A DNA stretch of 64,000 nucleotides, taken from assembly GCA_947624965.1 (NCBI GenBank), contig CANQMN010000001.1, forward strand, positions 1 to 64,000, in the 5' to 3' direction. A model generated the notes under the pieces. The model was not told where the DNA came from and searched no databases. It was given only the letters and a program-made list of their open reading frames with translations. The translations under genes and the position numbers were made by a program. Below are positions 25,255 to 33,585 of the stretch, piece after piece; within the stretch, counting starts at the first letter, position 1; every line of letters begins with the position of its first letter. This stretch comes from an uncultured Clostridia bacterium. Its GTDB lineage: Bacteria; Bacillota; Clostridia; Christensenellales; Borkfalkiaceae.

Positions 25255-26975
25255 ACTTCCTCCAAGGGAACGAAGGCGTACTTTTCGAGATCGAAGAGCC
25301 CCCTGTCCGTGAGCTTCAATTTGGGGATCACGGCGAGGGAGAGGAACACGAGGGTCATGAAGGGCTCGTAGCACTCCTTTACGCCCATGCGGCGCGCCTT
25401 CTCCGCGATCTCGCCCGTGCGGCGGATGACTTCATCCGCGTCCGCGGAGCTCATGAGCCCCGCGATGTCGAGCGGGAATACGTCTTCCTCCGTCCCCGAG
25501 ACGAGCGCCATGCCGCCGCCCACCCCTTCGAGCAGGGACACGACGCGCGCGAGCGCAGCGTCGTCGTCGCCGAGGAGGACGAGGTTGTGGCTGTCGTGCG
25601 CGACGGAGATGCCGATCGCCCCGCCGCGGAGCCCGTAGCCCTTGACGAGCCCGAGCCCGATGTTGCCCGTCGCAAAGTGCCGTTCGACGACGGCGAGCTT
25701 CGCGTATTCGGTGCCCTTGACGTTAAATTCGCCCTTGGGCGCGGGAAGAAAGACTTCCGAGGTGTACAGTTCGTACGGACGCACTTCCATGGCGCGGAAC
25801 TTCCCGCCGTGCCCCTCGATGCGGAAGCTCTCCGCCGTGACGGGTTTGACGCGGACGGTGCTCCGCACCGCCGCGGGCAGATAGCGTTCCTGTGCGGAGA
25901 AGAGCGGTTTCCCCTCCTCCGCGACGAGCACGCCGCGCTTGAATACGGCGCGCACGCCGAAGTGTTCCAGATCGTCCACGAGCGCGATGTCCGCGAAATA
26001 GCGGGGCGCGATCGCGCCCGTGTCGCGCAGACGGTAGCAGTCCGCGATGTTGATCGTCGCGGCGGCGACGGCGTAACGCGCGTCCAAGCCCGCGGCGACG
26101 AGGCGGCGGAGCGCGTCGTCCAGATGTCCGCGCGTGGAGAGGTCCTTCGCGTTCTTATCGTCCGAACAGAGGATGTAGCGGCGGAAATTGAACGCGTCGA
26201 TCGCGGCGGGCGCGTCCTTGATGTTGTTGACGGAGGAACCGCAGCGGATCTGCACATACATGCCGCGCGAGACCTTCTCGCGGCACTCCGCCGCGGAGAG
26301 GGATTCGTGGTCGGTGAGCACGCCCGCACAGCGGTAGGCGTTGAAGGCGTCCCCCGAGACGCCGGGCGCGTGCCCGTCCACGGGCTTCCGGAGCGCCTCC
26401 GCGGCTTCCAGCTTGGCGAGCACGTCGCTATCCCCCGCGAGCACGGCGGGGAAGTTCATCATCTCGCCCAGCCCGAAGAAGAGGTCGCGTTTGAGCTCGC
26501 GCGCCGTCTCCTCGCCGTCGAGAATGGCGCCGCTCGTCTCGAAGGGCGTCGCAGGGACGCAGGACGGGAGCTGTAAATGCACGTCGAGCGGGCAGACGCC
26601 GTCCTTTCCGAGCGCGGAAAACGCCTTGGCGACGTATTCCGCCCCCTCGATGCCGCACACGTTGACGAGCTCGTGCGGGTCGGCGACGATCGCCGTCGTT
26701 CCCCGCGGCACGGCGAGCGAGGCGAACGCTTCGGGCGAGAGCATGGAGCTCTCCACATGGATGTGCGCGTCGATGAGCCCCGGGATCGCCGTGGCGCCCG
26801 CGGCGTCGTAGACGCGCGCCGCGCGGTAGTCCTTCCCGATGCCGACGATCCTGCCCTCGGCGACGGCGATATCCCCCTCCTCGCACGTTCCCGTAAATAC
26901 GTTGAAGATGCGCGCGTTGCGGATGACAAGGTCGCAAGGTTCGCGCTTCATGGCGCAATCGATCAGTCTTTTCAT
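25251..26975 (-). CDS. ade: Adenine deaminase
   Basis: 574 residues. An amidohydrolase-superfamily enzyme of the Ade type: PGLIDAHIHVESSMLSPEAF (metal-binding HxH region), DPHELVNVCGIEG, DDKNAKDL and the C-terminal half with SVAHDSHNLVLLGDD and FMTLVFLSLAVIPKLKLTDRGL. It turns adenine into hypoxanthine in purine salvage. Start at 26975 has GGGGAG upstream. It heads an operon with rdgB and a phosphodiesterase, consistent with purine recycling and clean-up. Confidence 0.93.
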   Translation of the reverse strand: MKRLIDCAMKREPCDLVIRNARIFNVFTGTCEEGDIAVAEGRIVGIGKDYRAARVYDAAGATAIPGLIDAHIHVESSMLSPEAFASLAVPRGTTAIVADPHELVNVCGIEGAEYVAKAFSALGKDGVCPLDVHLQLPSCVPATPFETSGAILDGEETARELKRDLFFGLGEMMNFPAVLAGDSDVLAKLEAAEALRKPVDGHAPGVSGDAFNAYRCAGVLTDHESLSAAECREKVSRGMYVQIRCGSSVNNIKDAPAAIDAFNFRRYILCSDDKNAKDLSTRGHLDDALRRLVAAGLDARYAVAAATINIADCYRLRDTGAIAPRYFADIALVDDLEHFGVRAVFKRGVLVAEEGKPLFSAQERYLPAAVRSTVRVKPVTAESFRIEGHGGKFRAMEVRPYELYTSEVFLPAPKGEFNVKGTEYAKLAVVERHFATGNIGLGLVKGYGLRGGAIGISVAHDSHNLVLLGDDDAALARVVSLLEGVGGGMALVSGTEEDVFPLDIAGLMSSADADEVIRRTGEIAEKARRMGVKECYEPFMTLVFLSLAVIPKLKLTDRGLFDLEKYAFVPLEEV

Positions 26976-27078
26976 GATTTCTCCCCGTTCCCGCAAGCGA
27001 TGTGCGGGATGTTTCTTTTTTCCCCATTATAGCGAAATCGCCCCGCAAAGTCAAGCGGGGCGACGAAAATGTGCCGTG

Positions 27079-29142
27079 TTATTTGAGTTTCGCGCGCATG
27101 CGCATGCTGTTGAGCACGGCGAGGAGCATAACGCCCGTGTCGCCGAGCACCGCGATCCACAGCGGAAGCGCGATCGCGAGCGAGAGCGCCATGAGCGCCA
27201 CTTTCACGGCGATGGAGAACGCGATGTTCTCCGCGACGATGCGCCTCGTTTTCCGCGCGCCCCGCACCGCCTTCGGGAGCGCGGAGAGATCGTCGCCCGC
27301 GAGCACGAAGTCGCTCGCTTCGACGGCGGCGTCGCTCCCGAGCGCGCCCATCGCGGCGGAGACGTCGCTCATCGCCATCACGGGCGTATCGTTGATGCCG
27401 TCGCCGACATAGAGGAGCGCGCCCTCTTTGCGGAGCGATCGGGCGCAGGCGGTCTTTTCCGCGGGGAGAAGCTCGGCGCAGATCTCGTCTACGGGGAGCC
27501 CTTGCAGAACGCTTTCCGCCCGCTTGCGGGAATCTCCCGTGAGGACCGCGATCTTGCCCACGCCCGCCCGCTTCAATTCCGTCAACGCGGACGCCGCCTC
27601 GGGGCGGAGACGGTCCTCTATCTCCACATATCCCAGCTGTTTGCCGTCCTCCGCCACGTACACGGCGACGCCGTCGCCCGCCGCCCCGCCGCAAGCGACG
27701 CCGCGTTCGAGCATGAGACGGCGGCTCCCCACGAGCACGGTCTTTCCGCCGATCTCCGCGGACAGCCCCATGCCCGCGATCTCCTCGCTGCGGGAGGCGG
27801 TATAGGGCGTCTCCACGCCCGAAAAGGCCTGCGCGAGCGGGTGGGAGGAATTTTTCTCCGCCGCCGCCGCGAGTTCGAGCACGCGCCGCCCGCCCTCCGT
27901 TCTGCCCACGGAGAATTTCCCCTCGGTGAGCGTGCCCGTCTTGTCGAACGCGGCGACTTTGACCGCGGCGAGCTTATCGAGATAGACGGCGCCCTTCGTG
28001 AGGATCCCGCACCGCGCCAGCGCGCCCACGCCCGAAAAATAGGTGAGCGGGACCGAGATGATGAGCGCGCACGGGCAGGAGATGACGAGGAAATCCAGCG
28101 CGGGCACGAGCCATCTCACAAAGTTGTACCCGTCGAAGAGGGGCGGCACGACCGCGATGAGCACGGCGAGAAGCACGACGATGGGCGTATAGATGCGCGC
28201 GAACCGCGTGATGAACTTCTCGGGTCTCGCCTTTTGCGCGGAGGAATTTTCCACGAGCTCCAAAATTTTGGCGACCGCGCTCTCCGAATAGGGACGGAGC
28301 ACGCGCGCCTGTACGGCGTTCCCCTCGTTGACGGAGCCCGCGAGGATCTCGTCCCCTTCGAGCGCCTCCCGATAGGCGCTCTCGCCCGTGAGCGATCTCA
28401 CGTCGAGCGAGGTCTCCGCCGAGAGGAGCGTGCAGTCCGCGGGCGTCTTATCCCCCCGCCGCAGTAAGATGACGTCCCCCGCACGGAGCTCCTCGGGCGC
28501 GACTTCCCGCTGCGCGTCCCCTTCGAGCAAAATCGCGACGTCGCTCTTCATCTGCATGAGGCGGGCGATGGCGCCGCGCGACGAGCCGACGGCGAGCCCC
28601 TGCAAATATTCCCCGATGCAATAGAGGAGCATGACCGCCGCGCCCTCCATGTTCTGCCTGATGGCGAACGCGCCGACGGCGGCGATCGTCATGAGCAGAT
28701 TTTCGTCGAGGAGCACGGAGCCGTGAAATCCCCCCTTGAACGCGCGCGGGATATTGCGCACGACGGAGAAAAGCACGGACCAGCCCGCCGCCAAGAAGGA
28801 GGCGAGAAACAGCCCGAATACCAGCCACTCGTTCGCGGAGAGCAGATCGAGCACGAACGCGGGCACGAAGAACGCCGCGGAGACCGCGATGGAACAGAGC
28901 TCCTTCCAATGCCGCTCCTTTTTGCGGGGCGCGTTGTCGTCTACGATCTCCACTTCCTCGAAGTGGGAAATTACGTCCACCGCCCTTTCAAACGCCTCCG
29001 CCGTCTCGTATTCGAGCGCGACGCGCTGGTTGATGAAGTCCGCCGAGGCGGACGATACCCCCGCGACGGAGCAGAGCTCCTCGGAGAGTTCCGCGGCGCA
29101 AGCGGCGCAGTCCAAATTTTTGATTTTGATTATTTTTCGCAT
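27079..29142 (-). CDS. Heavy-metal (Zn/Cd/Pb-type) P1B ATPase exporter
   Basis: 687 residues. One N-terminal HMA-like domain with DCAAC (residues 11-15), then about eight TM helices. ISCPCALIISVP is the ion-site CPC of P1B ATPases, and DKTGTLTEG holds the phosphorylated Asp. TGDSRKRAE and VGDGINDTPVM are the usual hinge motifs. The sequence type is ZntA/CadA rather than CopA. It expels toxic divalent metals. It lies 11 bp after an ArsR/SmtB repressor in the same operon. Confidence 0.9.
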   Translation of the reverse strand: MRKIIKIKNLDCAACAAELSEELCSVAGVSSASADFINQRVALEYETAEAFERAVDVISHFEEVEIVDDNAPRKKERHWKELCSIAVSAAFFVPAFVLDLLSANEWLVFGLFLASFLAAGWSVLFSVVRNIPRAFKGGFHGSVLLDENLLMTIAAVGAFAIRQNMEGAAVMLLYCIGEYLQGLAVGSSRGAIARLMQMKSDVAILLEGDAQREVAPEELRAGDVILLRRGDKTPADCTLLSAETSLDVRSLTGESAYREALEGDEILAGSVNEGNAVQARVLRPYSESAVAKILELVENSSAQKARPEKFITRFARIYTPIVVLLAVLIAVVPPLFDGYNFVRWLVPALDFLVISCPCALIISVPLTYFSGVGALARCGILTKGAVYLDKLAAVKVAAFDKTGTLTEGKFSVGRTEGGRRVLELAAAAEKNSSHPLAQAFSGVETPYTASRSEEIAGMGLSAEIGGKTVLVGSRRLMLERGVACGGAAGDGVAVYVAEDGKQLGYVEIEDRLRPEAASALTELKRAGVGKIAVLTGDSRKRAESVLQGLPVDEICAELLPAEKTACARSLRKEGALLYVGDGINDTPVMAMSDVSAAMGALGSDAAVEASDFVLAGDDLSALPKAVRGARKTRRIVAENIAFSIAVKVALMALSLAIALPLWIAVLGDTGVMLLAVLNSMRMRAKLK

Positions 29143-29153
29143 GGAAATGACTC

Positions 29154-29504
29154 CTAAATTTTACAGTGCAGGTGCGCGCAGGCAAGTTCGAGCACGGCGA
29201 CGACGTGCTCGTCCGCGAGCGAATATAATATATTTTGCCCCTCTCTTCTCCCTTTTACGATGCCGTTGGAGCGGAGCAGGCGCAACTGGTGGGAGACCGC
29301 GCTCTGCGTTCCCCCCACCGCCTCGACGATGCGGAGCACGCACAGCTCCCCCTGCCGCAGGGCGAACAGGATTTTGAGGCGGCAGGGCTCGGAGATCGTC
29401 TTAAAGATCGCCGCCACCCGCGCGACGTCCTCCTCCGCGGGCATATTCTCTTTTGCAAGCCGCGCGACGACGCAGTGTTCTTCCTCGTGAGCGCAACAGT
29501 TCAT
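29154..29504 (-). CDS. ArsR/SmtB-family metal-sensing repressor
   Basis: 116 residues. Winged helix with TQSAVSHQLRLLRSNGIVKGRREG. Candidate metal ligands are visible at three places: N-terminal Cys3, Cys4, His6, His10, Cys11; Cys55 in GELCVL (the alpha3N position of CadC); and the C-terminal cluster DEH...CAHLHC (alpha5 site). It should repress this operon until metal binds. The operator is at 29524-29549. Confidence 0.92.
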   Translation of the reverse strand: MNCCAHEEEHCVVARLAKENMPAEEDVARVAAIFKTISEPCRLKILFALRQGELCVLRIVEAVGGTQSAVSHQLRLLRSNGIVKGRREGQNILYSLADEHVVAVLELACAHLHCKI

Positions 29505-29523
29505 GGCAGCCTCCCAAAATATA

Positions 29524-29573
29524 AATATATGAATAACTGTTCATATATTAGCACAAAGAAAAAACGCCGTCAA
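29524..29573 (-). promoter_or_regulatory. Promoter and SmtB-type operator of the metal-efflux operon
   Basis: TTGACG (29568-29573), 17-base spacer, TAATAT (29545-29550) on the minus strand. A perfect 10-bp inverted repeat, AATATATGAA-N6-TTCATATATT (29524-29549), covers the -10 box and the transcription start. This form is typical of SmtB/CadC/CzrA sites. Confidence 0.88.
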
Positions 29574-29591
29574 GCGTTTTTCGGAAAAAAG

Positions 29592-30392
29592 TTACAAATT
29601 TTTGGAAGAGACGAATTTTTTTCCTTTCAGATAGGAGAGCGCGCCGCGCCCCTCCACCGAGAGCTCCTTGGAGAGGAGCCTCTGCCGCGCCGCGCCCGCC
29701 GCGCGGTTTTTTTGATGGTCGCCGTACTTCTCGTCGCCGACGACGGGATATCCGAGAAAGGCGAGATGGGCGCGGATCTGATGCGTTTTGCCCGTGTGCA
29801 GGGTAACGAGCAGGAGCGTCGTCTCCCCCCGCTCCTGCGCGATCTCGTACTCCGTTACAATTTTTTCGCCCTCCGCACGGCGGGAGACGCGCACCCCTTC
29901 CCCGTCCTTTACGAGATACGCCTCCTCCACCGCATGCCGCTTGGCGGGACGCCCGAATACGAGCGCGAGATACTTCTTCTCCACGCGCCGCTCCCGAAAC
30001 GCCGCAAGAAGTTCCCGCTCCGCCGCCTTCGTCTTGGCGAATACGAGCAGTCCCTCGGTGTTGCGGTCGAGACGGTGGATAAAATACGTCTCGCCCCGCC
30101 GCGCGAGCGCGGCAAAGACGGCTTCCGCGTTCACGCCGCTCTCCTTATCCGCCACGAGGATGTTTTCGTCCTCGTAGAGCACGGAAAAAGCCGCCTTGCT
30201 CTCCTGCGCGGGCGTCATGTAATAGCGCACGACGTCGCCCGCCGCGAGCGGGACGTTTTCCCCCGTGCGCACTCCGTTCACGCGGATCTCCCGCGCCTTC
30301 AACAGCGTCCTGAACGCGAAGGACGCCTGCGCGTCCGTTACGTCCGTGAAGTTTTTCAGCGAGGTCGGCTCGCTTACCGTGTACTCTCTCAA
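29592..30392 (-). CDS. RluA-family rRNA/tRNA pseudouridine synthase with S4 domain
   Basis: 266 residues. An N-terminal S4-like RNA-binding stretch (ASFAFRTLLKAREIRVNGVRT) is followed by the RluA catalytic core. HRLDRNTEGLLVFAK contains the catalytic Asp; LHTGKTHQIRAHLAFLGYPVVGD is the second signature. The start appears to be a TTG at 30392, after AAGGAAAAC. It overlaps the end of the upstream divergent feoB in a different frame (see that entry). Confidence 0.85.
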   Translation of the reverse strand: MREYTVSEPTSLKNFTDVTDAQASFAFRTLLKAREIRVNGVRTGENVPLAAGDVVRYYMTPAQESKAAFSVLYEDENILVADKESGVNAEAVFAALARRGETYFIHRLDRNTEGLLVFAKTKAAERELLAAFRERRVEKKYLALVFGRPAKRHAVEEAYLVKDGEGVRVSRRAEGEKIVTEYEIAQERGETTLLLVTLHTGKTHQIRAHLAFLGYPVVGDEKYGDHQKNRAAGAARQRLLSKELSVEGRGALSYLKGKKFVSSKNL

Positions 30393-32136
30393 AAGTTTTC
30401 CTTCCCGCAATGACCGCCGCGACCGCGGCAACGGCAAGCGGCAACAAAAGGACCGCCCGCCCCGTGAGCATAAAGTAGACGAGATACGATAGGAGAAGCG
30501 CGCTTCCCGTCTGCGCCGCCGCGTAGAGCGCCGCCCGCTTCCAGCCGACTTCCCGCGCCGTCGCCGCGATGGCGGAGACGCAGGGCGAGCACGCGAGCAC
30601 GAACACCGCGAGCGCGAACGCGCTCTCCCCCAGATAGGGAAACGCCCCGCACAGCATGGAGATCGCCCCCGCGACGTTTTCCTTCGCAACGAGCCCCGAG
30701 AGCGCGGCATAGGCGATGCGCCAATCCGCCATGCCGACGGGCGCGAATAGAAATTTCAACCCGCCGCAAATCGTCGCGAGCATGCTTTCCTCCGCCGCGC
30801 AATAGCTGAACCCGAACGAGAAGGACGAGAGCAACCACGAAAAAAAGAAGAACGCCAGAATGACGGTCGCCACCTTTATTATAAACTGTTTGAGTTGAAA
30901 GAGCAAGGATTTTGCGACGAAAAGCGGATCGGGAAGTTGCAGGGGCGCGAGTTCGAGGATGAGCGGCGCGGGCTTCCCCTTCAAAAAGAGCGCAACGAGC
31001 AGGGAGAGCCCCACGCCGAGCGCATACAAGAGGACGACGGCGAGAAAGGGCTCCTCGAAAAAGGAAGCGGAGAGCGCGAGATAGACGGGCAGTTTCGCAC
31101 TGCACGAAATGTAGGGAAGGCACAGGATGACGCGCCGCTGGACGCGCTTGTCGTCCAGCCCGCGCGTGGTGAGAATCGCCGCCGCGGTACAGCCGAACCC
31201 CATGAGAAGGGAGAACACCGCCCGCCCGTTCAGCCCCACGCCCGACATCAGCCCGTCGGCATGGACGGCAAGGCGGGACAGGAGCCCGCTCTCTTCGAGA
31301 AGGAGCAGAAAGAATTGCAACAGCGTGATCTGCGGAAGAAAGCAGAGCACGCTCCCGAGGCTCCGCAGAATGCCGTCCGCGACAAATCCGCGGAGCACGG
31401 GCGAGGCGATGCGCTCGGCGCGGGCGGCGAGCGTCTCCGAGAACAGCGTTTCGATCCCCCGCTTGCACAGATCCCCCGGCATGCCCCGCGCAAAGGTCAA
31501 AAAAAACGCGGCGAAAAGGAGTGCGAAAAAGAGCGGAAAGGCGAAAAAACCGTTGCAGAGCAATCTATCCGCGCGGGAGAGCCCCGTTCTGCCCGGGACA
31601 TAGCGCGCCGCCGCAAGCAGGGCGGAGGCGTCCGCCGCCGTCCGCCGCGGCTTTTCCCCGATCGCCCGCCGCAACGTCTTGCGCAGTTCTCCCCGCTTCC
31701 CCTCCGCAAAAAAGACGGGAACGCCCAGCGCGGTTTTCAGCGCGTTCGCATCGAGTTTCCCGCCGCCGCGCTCGAACGCCCGCCGCTTGGTGAGCGCGAG
31801 CGCCCCCCTTCTGCCCTCCCGCAACAGCTTTGCGACGAGCGGAAGCGCGCGGTCGAGGTTGGAACACTCCGCCACGAAGAGACAGAAGTCCTCCCCGTGG
31901 GCGGCGAGAAAGTCGCGGGTGTATCCTTCCTCCATGCTCATGCTGTCGAGCGAATAAATGCCGGGAAGATCGACGATCTCCGCGGCGAGCCCGTCTAAAT
32001 CGCACTTCCCCGCGAGCGCGCCCACCGTAACGCCGTGCCAGTTTCCCACCTTGGCGTTGCCGCCCGTGAGCGCGTTGAAGAGCGTGCTCTTGCCCGCGTT
32101 GGGATTGCCGACGAGCAGAACGGTCACGTCCGCCAT
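30145..32136 (-). CDS. Divergent FeoB-like transporter with degenerate G4 and probable 3' frameshift
   Basis: From the ATG at 32136 the protein carries GNPNAGKST (G1, residues 10-18), GNWHGVTV and DLPG. Where the other FeoB has ALNMMDAVER, this one reads ALTKRRAFER, so the G4 NxxD guanine-recognition motif is missing. About eight TM helices follow, with SLLMGFGCTAAAILTTRG and LPYISCSAKLPVYLA matching the FeoB gates. The membrane part ends near VIAGRK at about 30400. After that the frame stays open to 30145 but lies wholly over the RluA gene; one extra A in the GGAAAAC run would instead stop it at TTTTGA, just over the RluA TTG start. FeoA lies directly upstream. Function as an Fe(II) or other divalent-metal importer is inferred. 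Confidence 0.75.
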   Translation of the reverse strand: MADVTVLLVGNPNAGKSTLFNALTGGNAKVGNWHGVTVGALAGKCDLDGLAAEIVDLPGIYSLDSMSMEEGYTRDFLAAHGEDFCLFVAECSNLDRALPLVAKLLREGRRGALALTKRRAFERGGGKLDANALKTALGVPVFFAEGKRGELRKTLRRAIGEKPRRTAADASALLAAARYVPGRTGLSRADRLLCNGFFAFPLFFALLFAAFFLTFARGMPGDLCKRGIETLFSETLAARAERIASPVLRGFVADGILRSLGSVLCFLPQITLLQFFLLLLEESGLLSRLAVHADGLMSGVGLNGRAVFSLLMGFGCTAAAILTTRGLDDKRVQRRVILCLPYISCSAKLPVYLALSASFFEEPFLAVVLLYALGVGLSLLVALFLKGKPAPLILELAPLQLPDPLFVAKSLLFQLKQFIIKVATVILAFFFFSWLLSSFSFGFSYCAAEESMLATICGGLKFLFAPVGMADWRIAYAALSGLVAKENVAGAISMLCGAFPYLGESAFALAVFVLACSPCVSAIAATAREVGWKRAALYAAAQTGSALLLSYLVYFMLTGRAVLLLPLAVAAVAAVIAGRKTFERVHGKRADLAEKLHGRNGRAGVLRVQDAVEGAGDPRERSAHGGKRPARGGRRRALLHDARAGEQGGFFRALRGRKHPRGG

Positions 32137-32348
32137 ACGCGTATCCCCTCCGCGATCTCCCGTCCGAGCGCGACCTTTGCGCTCTTCGCCTCGACGAGAA
32201 AGGTCTTTTTGAACGCAAACGTTTTCAGCAGGGAGATCTTCGCGCCCGTAAAGATGTTGAGCGCGCGCAGGCGCTCGCGCGCGGGCGGTTCGAGCTCCAC
32301 TTTGAGCACGACGGCGCGGTCGCCCCGTTTCAGATCGCAAACAGTCAT
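32124..32348 (-). CDS. feoA: FeoA-like domain protein of the second feo locus
   Basis: 74 residues. MTVCDLKRGDRAVVLKVE and RLRALNIFTGAKISLLKTF fit the SH3-like FeoA fold. Its last 13 bases overlap the start of the divergent feoB, which indicates translational coupling. It lacks the palindromic operators found at the main feo locus, so it is probably regulated differently. Confidence 0.85.
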   Translation of the reverse strand: MTVCDLKRGDRAVVLKVELEPPARERLRALNIFTGAKISLLKTFAFKKTFLVEAKSAKVALGREIAEGIRVWRT

Positions 32349-32389
32349 ACCCTAAAAGATGCCGCGCGCCGCCCGATTATTCCCCCATG

Positions 32390-32420
32390 AAAAAATCCTT
32401 CCGCGATACGGAAGGATTTT
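32390..32420. terminator. Intrinsic terminator
   Basis: AAAATCCTTCCG/CGGAAGGATTTT with a GATA-type loop and A/T flanks. It ends the DUF378 gene (minus) and can insulate the feoA promoter region. Confidence 0.85.
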
Positions 32421-32424
32421 CGTT

Positions 32425-32673
32425 TCAGTTCTCCGCAGGTTTCTCGCGCACCACGCGGTTGCCGCGCAGTTTGAGCGCGCCGTTCGTGATGATGGGAGAA
32501 ATGATGAGCCAGATCGAAGCGAGCGCGATGAGCGAATAGACGATGATGGAGCCCACGCTGCGGGGTCCCATGAAGATCGCCGAAACGAGGTTGAAATCGA
32601 AGATGCCGTACATTCCCCAGTTCAACGCGCCGAGCAGGACAAGGACGTAAGAGATAAGATTCGCAATGACCAT
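32425..32673 (-). CDS. Small DUF378-family membrane protein
   Basis: 82 residues with two TM helices. The N-terminus (ISYVLVLLGALNWGMYGIFD) carries the typical LNWG motif of DUF378, and ends in a basic tail. Function unknown. The ATG at 32673 has AGGAGG; an in-frame Met at 32739 lies too far upstream. Confidence 0.85.
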   Translation of the reverse strand: MVIANLISYVLVLLGALNWGMYGIFDFNLVSAIFMGPRSVGSIIVYSLIALASIWLIISPIITNGALKLRGNRVVREKPAEN

Positions 32674-32739
32674 AATTTGCCTCCTATCCCCAGTTTGTCC
32701 CCCTGCGAAAAGTTTATACACGGGATCGTCCGCCCGCAC

Positions 32740-33521
32740 GGATCATGCCGAAGTCCCCCTCTCCCCCTCCCCTACCCCTCCCCCTCAATGAGGGGGAGGG
32801 TAAATAGGGAACCCCTCGCAATGCGAGGGAAAAGGGAAAAGAAAAACGGCGTGGGAGAAAGAGACGACGCGGCGAGGTAAAAAAGATGGTGTGGGAGACG
32901 AAAAAAAGAGCGCGGATAAGAAATGGCGCGGGCGAGAAACGGCGGAGGTGAGAAACGGCGGAGGTGAGAAACGGCGGAGGTGAGAAACGGCGGAGGTGAG
33001 AAACGGCGGAGGTGAGAAACGGCGCGGGGAGGAAAAGAAAACGGGGAATATAGTTATCTCCCCCTGAAAAGGAGAAACGAAAAAAATCTACCTCCCCCTT
33101 GGTAAGGGGGAGGGTTGGGTGGGGGTTGGACTCCTCTTCTCTCCTTCTCCCCCTCCCCTACCCCTCCCCCTCAATGAGGGGGAGGGTAAATAGGGAACCC
33201 CTCGCAATGCGAGGGGGAGGGTAAAAAAGACGGTGCGGGTGAGAAACGGCGGGAGAAAGAGACAGCGCGGGAAAAGACGACGGCGCGGGGAGGAAAAGAA
33301 AGCGCGGGGGGGGAAGATGACACGGGAGAAAGAGACGACGCAGCGAGGTAAAAAAGATGGCGTGGGAGACGAAAAAGAGAGCGCGGGTAAGAAATGGCGC
33401 GGGCGAGAGACGGCGCGGGGAGGAAAAGAAAGCGCAGACGAGAGACGACGCGGGAGAAGGAAAAGAAAGCGCGGGTAAAAAAGACGACGGCGCGGGCGAG
33501 AGACGGCGGAGACGTACAGAT
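32740..33521. repeat. Repeat-filled intergenic region: GC-rich palindromes plus purine-rich tandem repeats
   Basis: Two copies of the palindromic family seen near 7721 lie at about 32755-32830 and 33145-33220, and a related hairpin at about 33090-33125. Between them five perfect copies of the 16-mer GAGAAACGGCGGAGGT occupy 32934-33013, with a partial sixth. A second block at about 33225-33515 repeats variants of GCGCGGG-GAGAAA-GACGACG. The plus strand is nearly all purine over long runs. No credible gene is present; the long ORFs here are made by the repeats. Confidence 0.85.
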
Positions 33522-33556
33522 AAAAAGCCGCCCCGACGGAACTCCGTCGGGGCGGC
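33522..33556 (-). terminator. Terminator of the surface-protein gene
   Basis: A 14-bp perfect stem, GCCGCCCCGACGGA with its complement, followed on the minus strand by five T. It lies 30 bp past the stop of the gene at 33586. Confidence 0.9.
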
Positions 33557-33585
33557 GCGCTATTCACGTTAAACTACCCTTCCGC

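Noticed and set aside
24690-25374. Upstream in-frame start (25374) for rdgB
   Set aside because: It would overlap the adenine deaminase by about 120 bases; the ATG at 25254 overlaps by 4 bases and gives the family N-terminus.
32934-33023. CRISPR-like direct repeats
   Set aside because: The 16-base units are directly adjacent with no spacers, and no cas gene is near.
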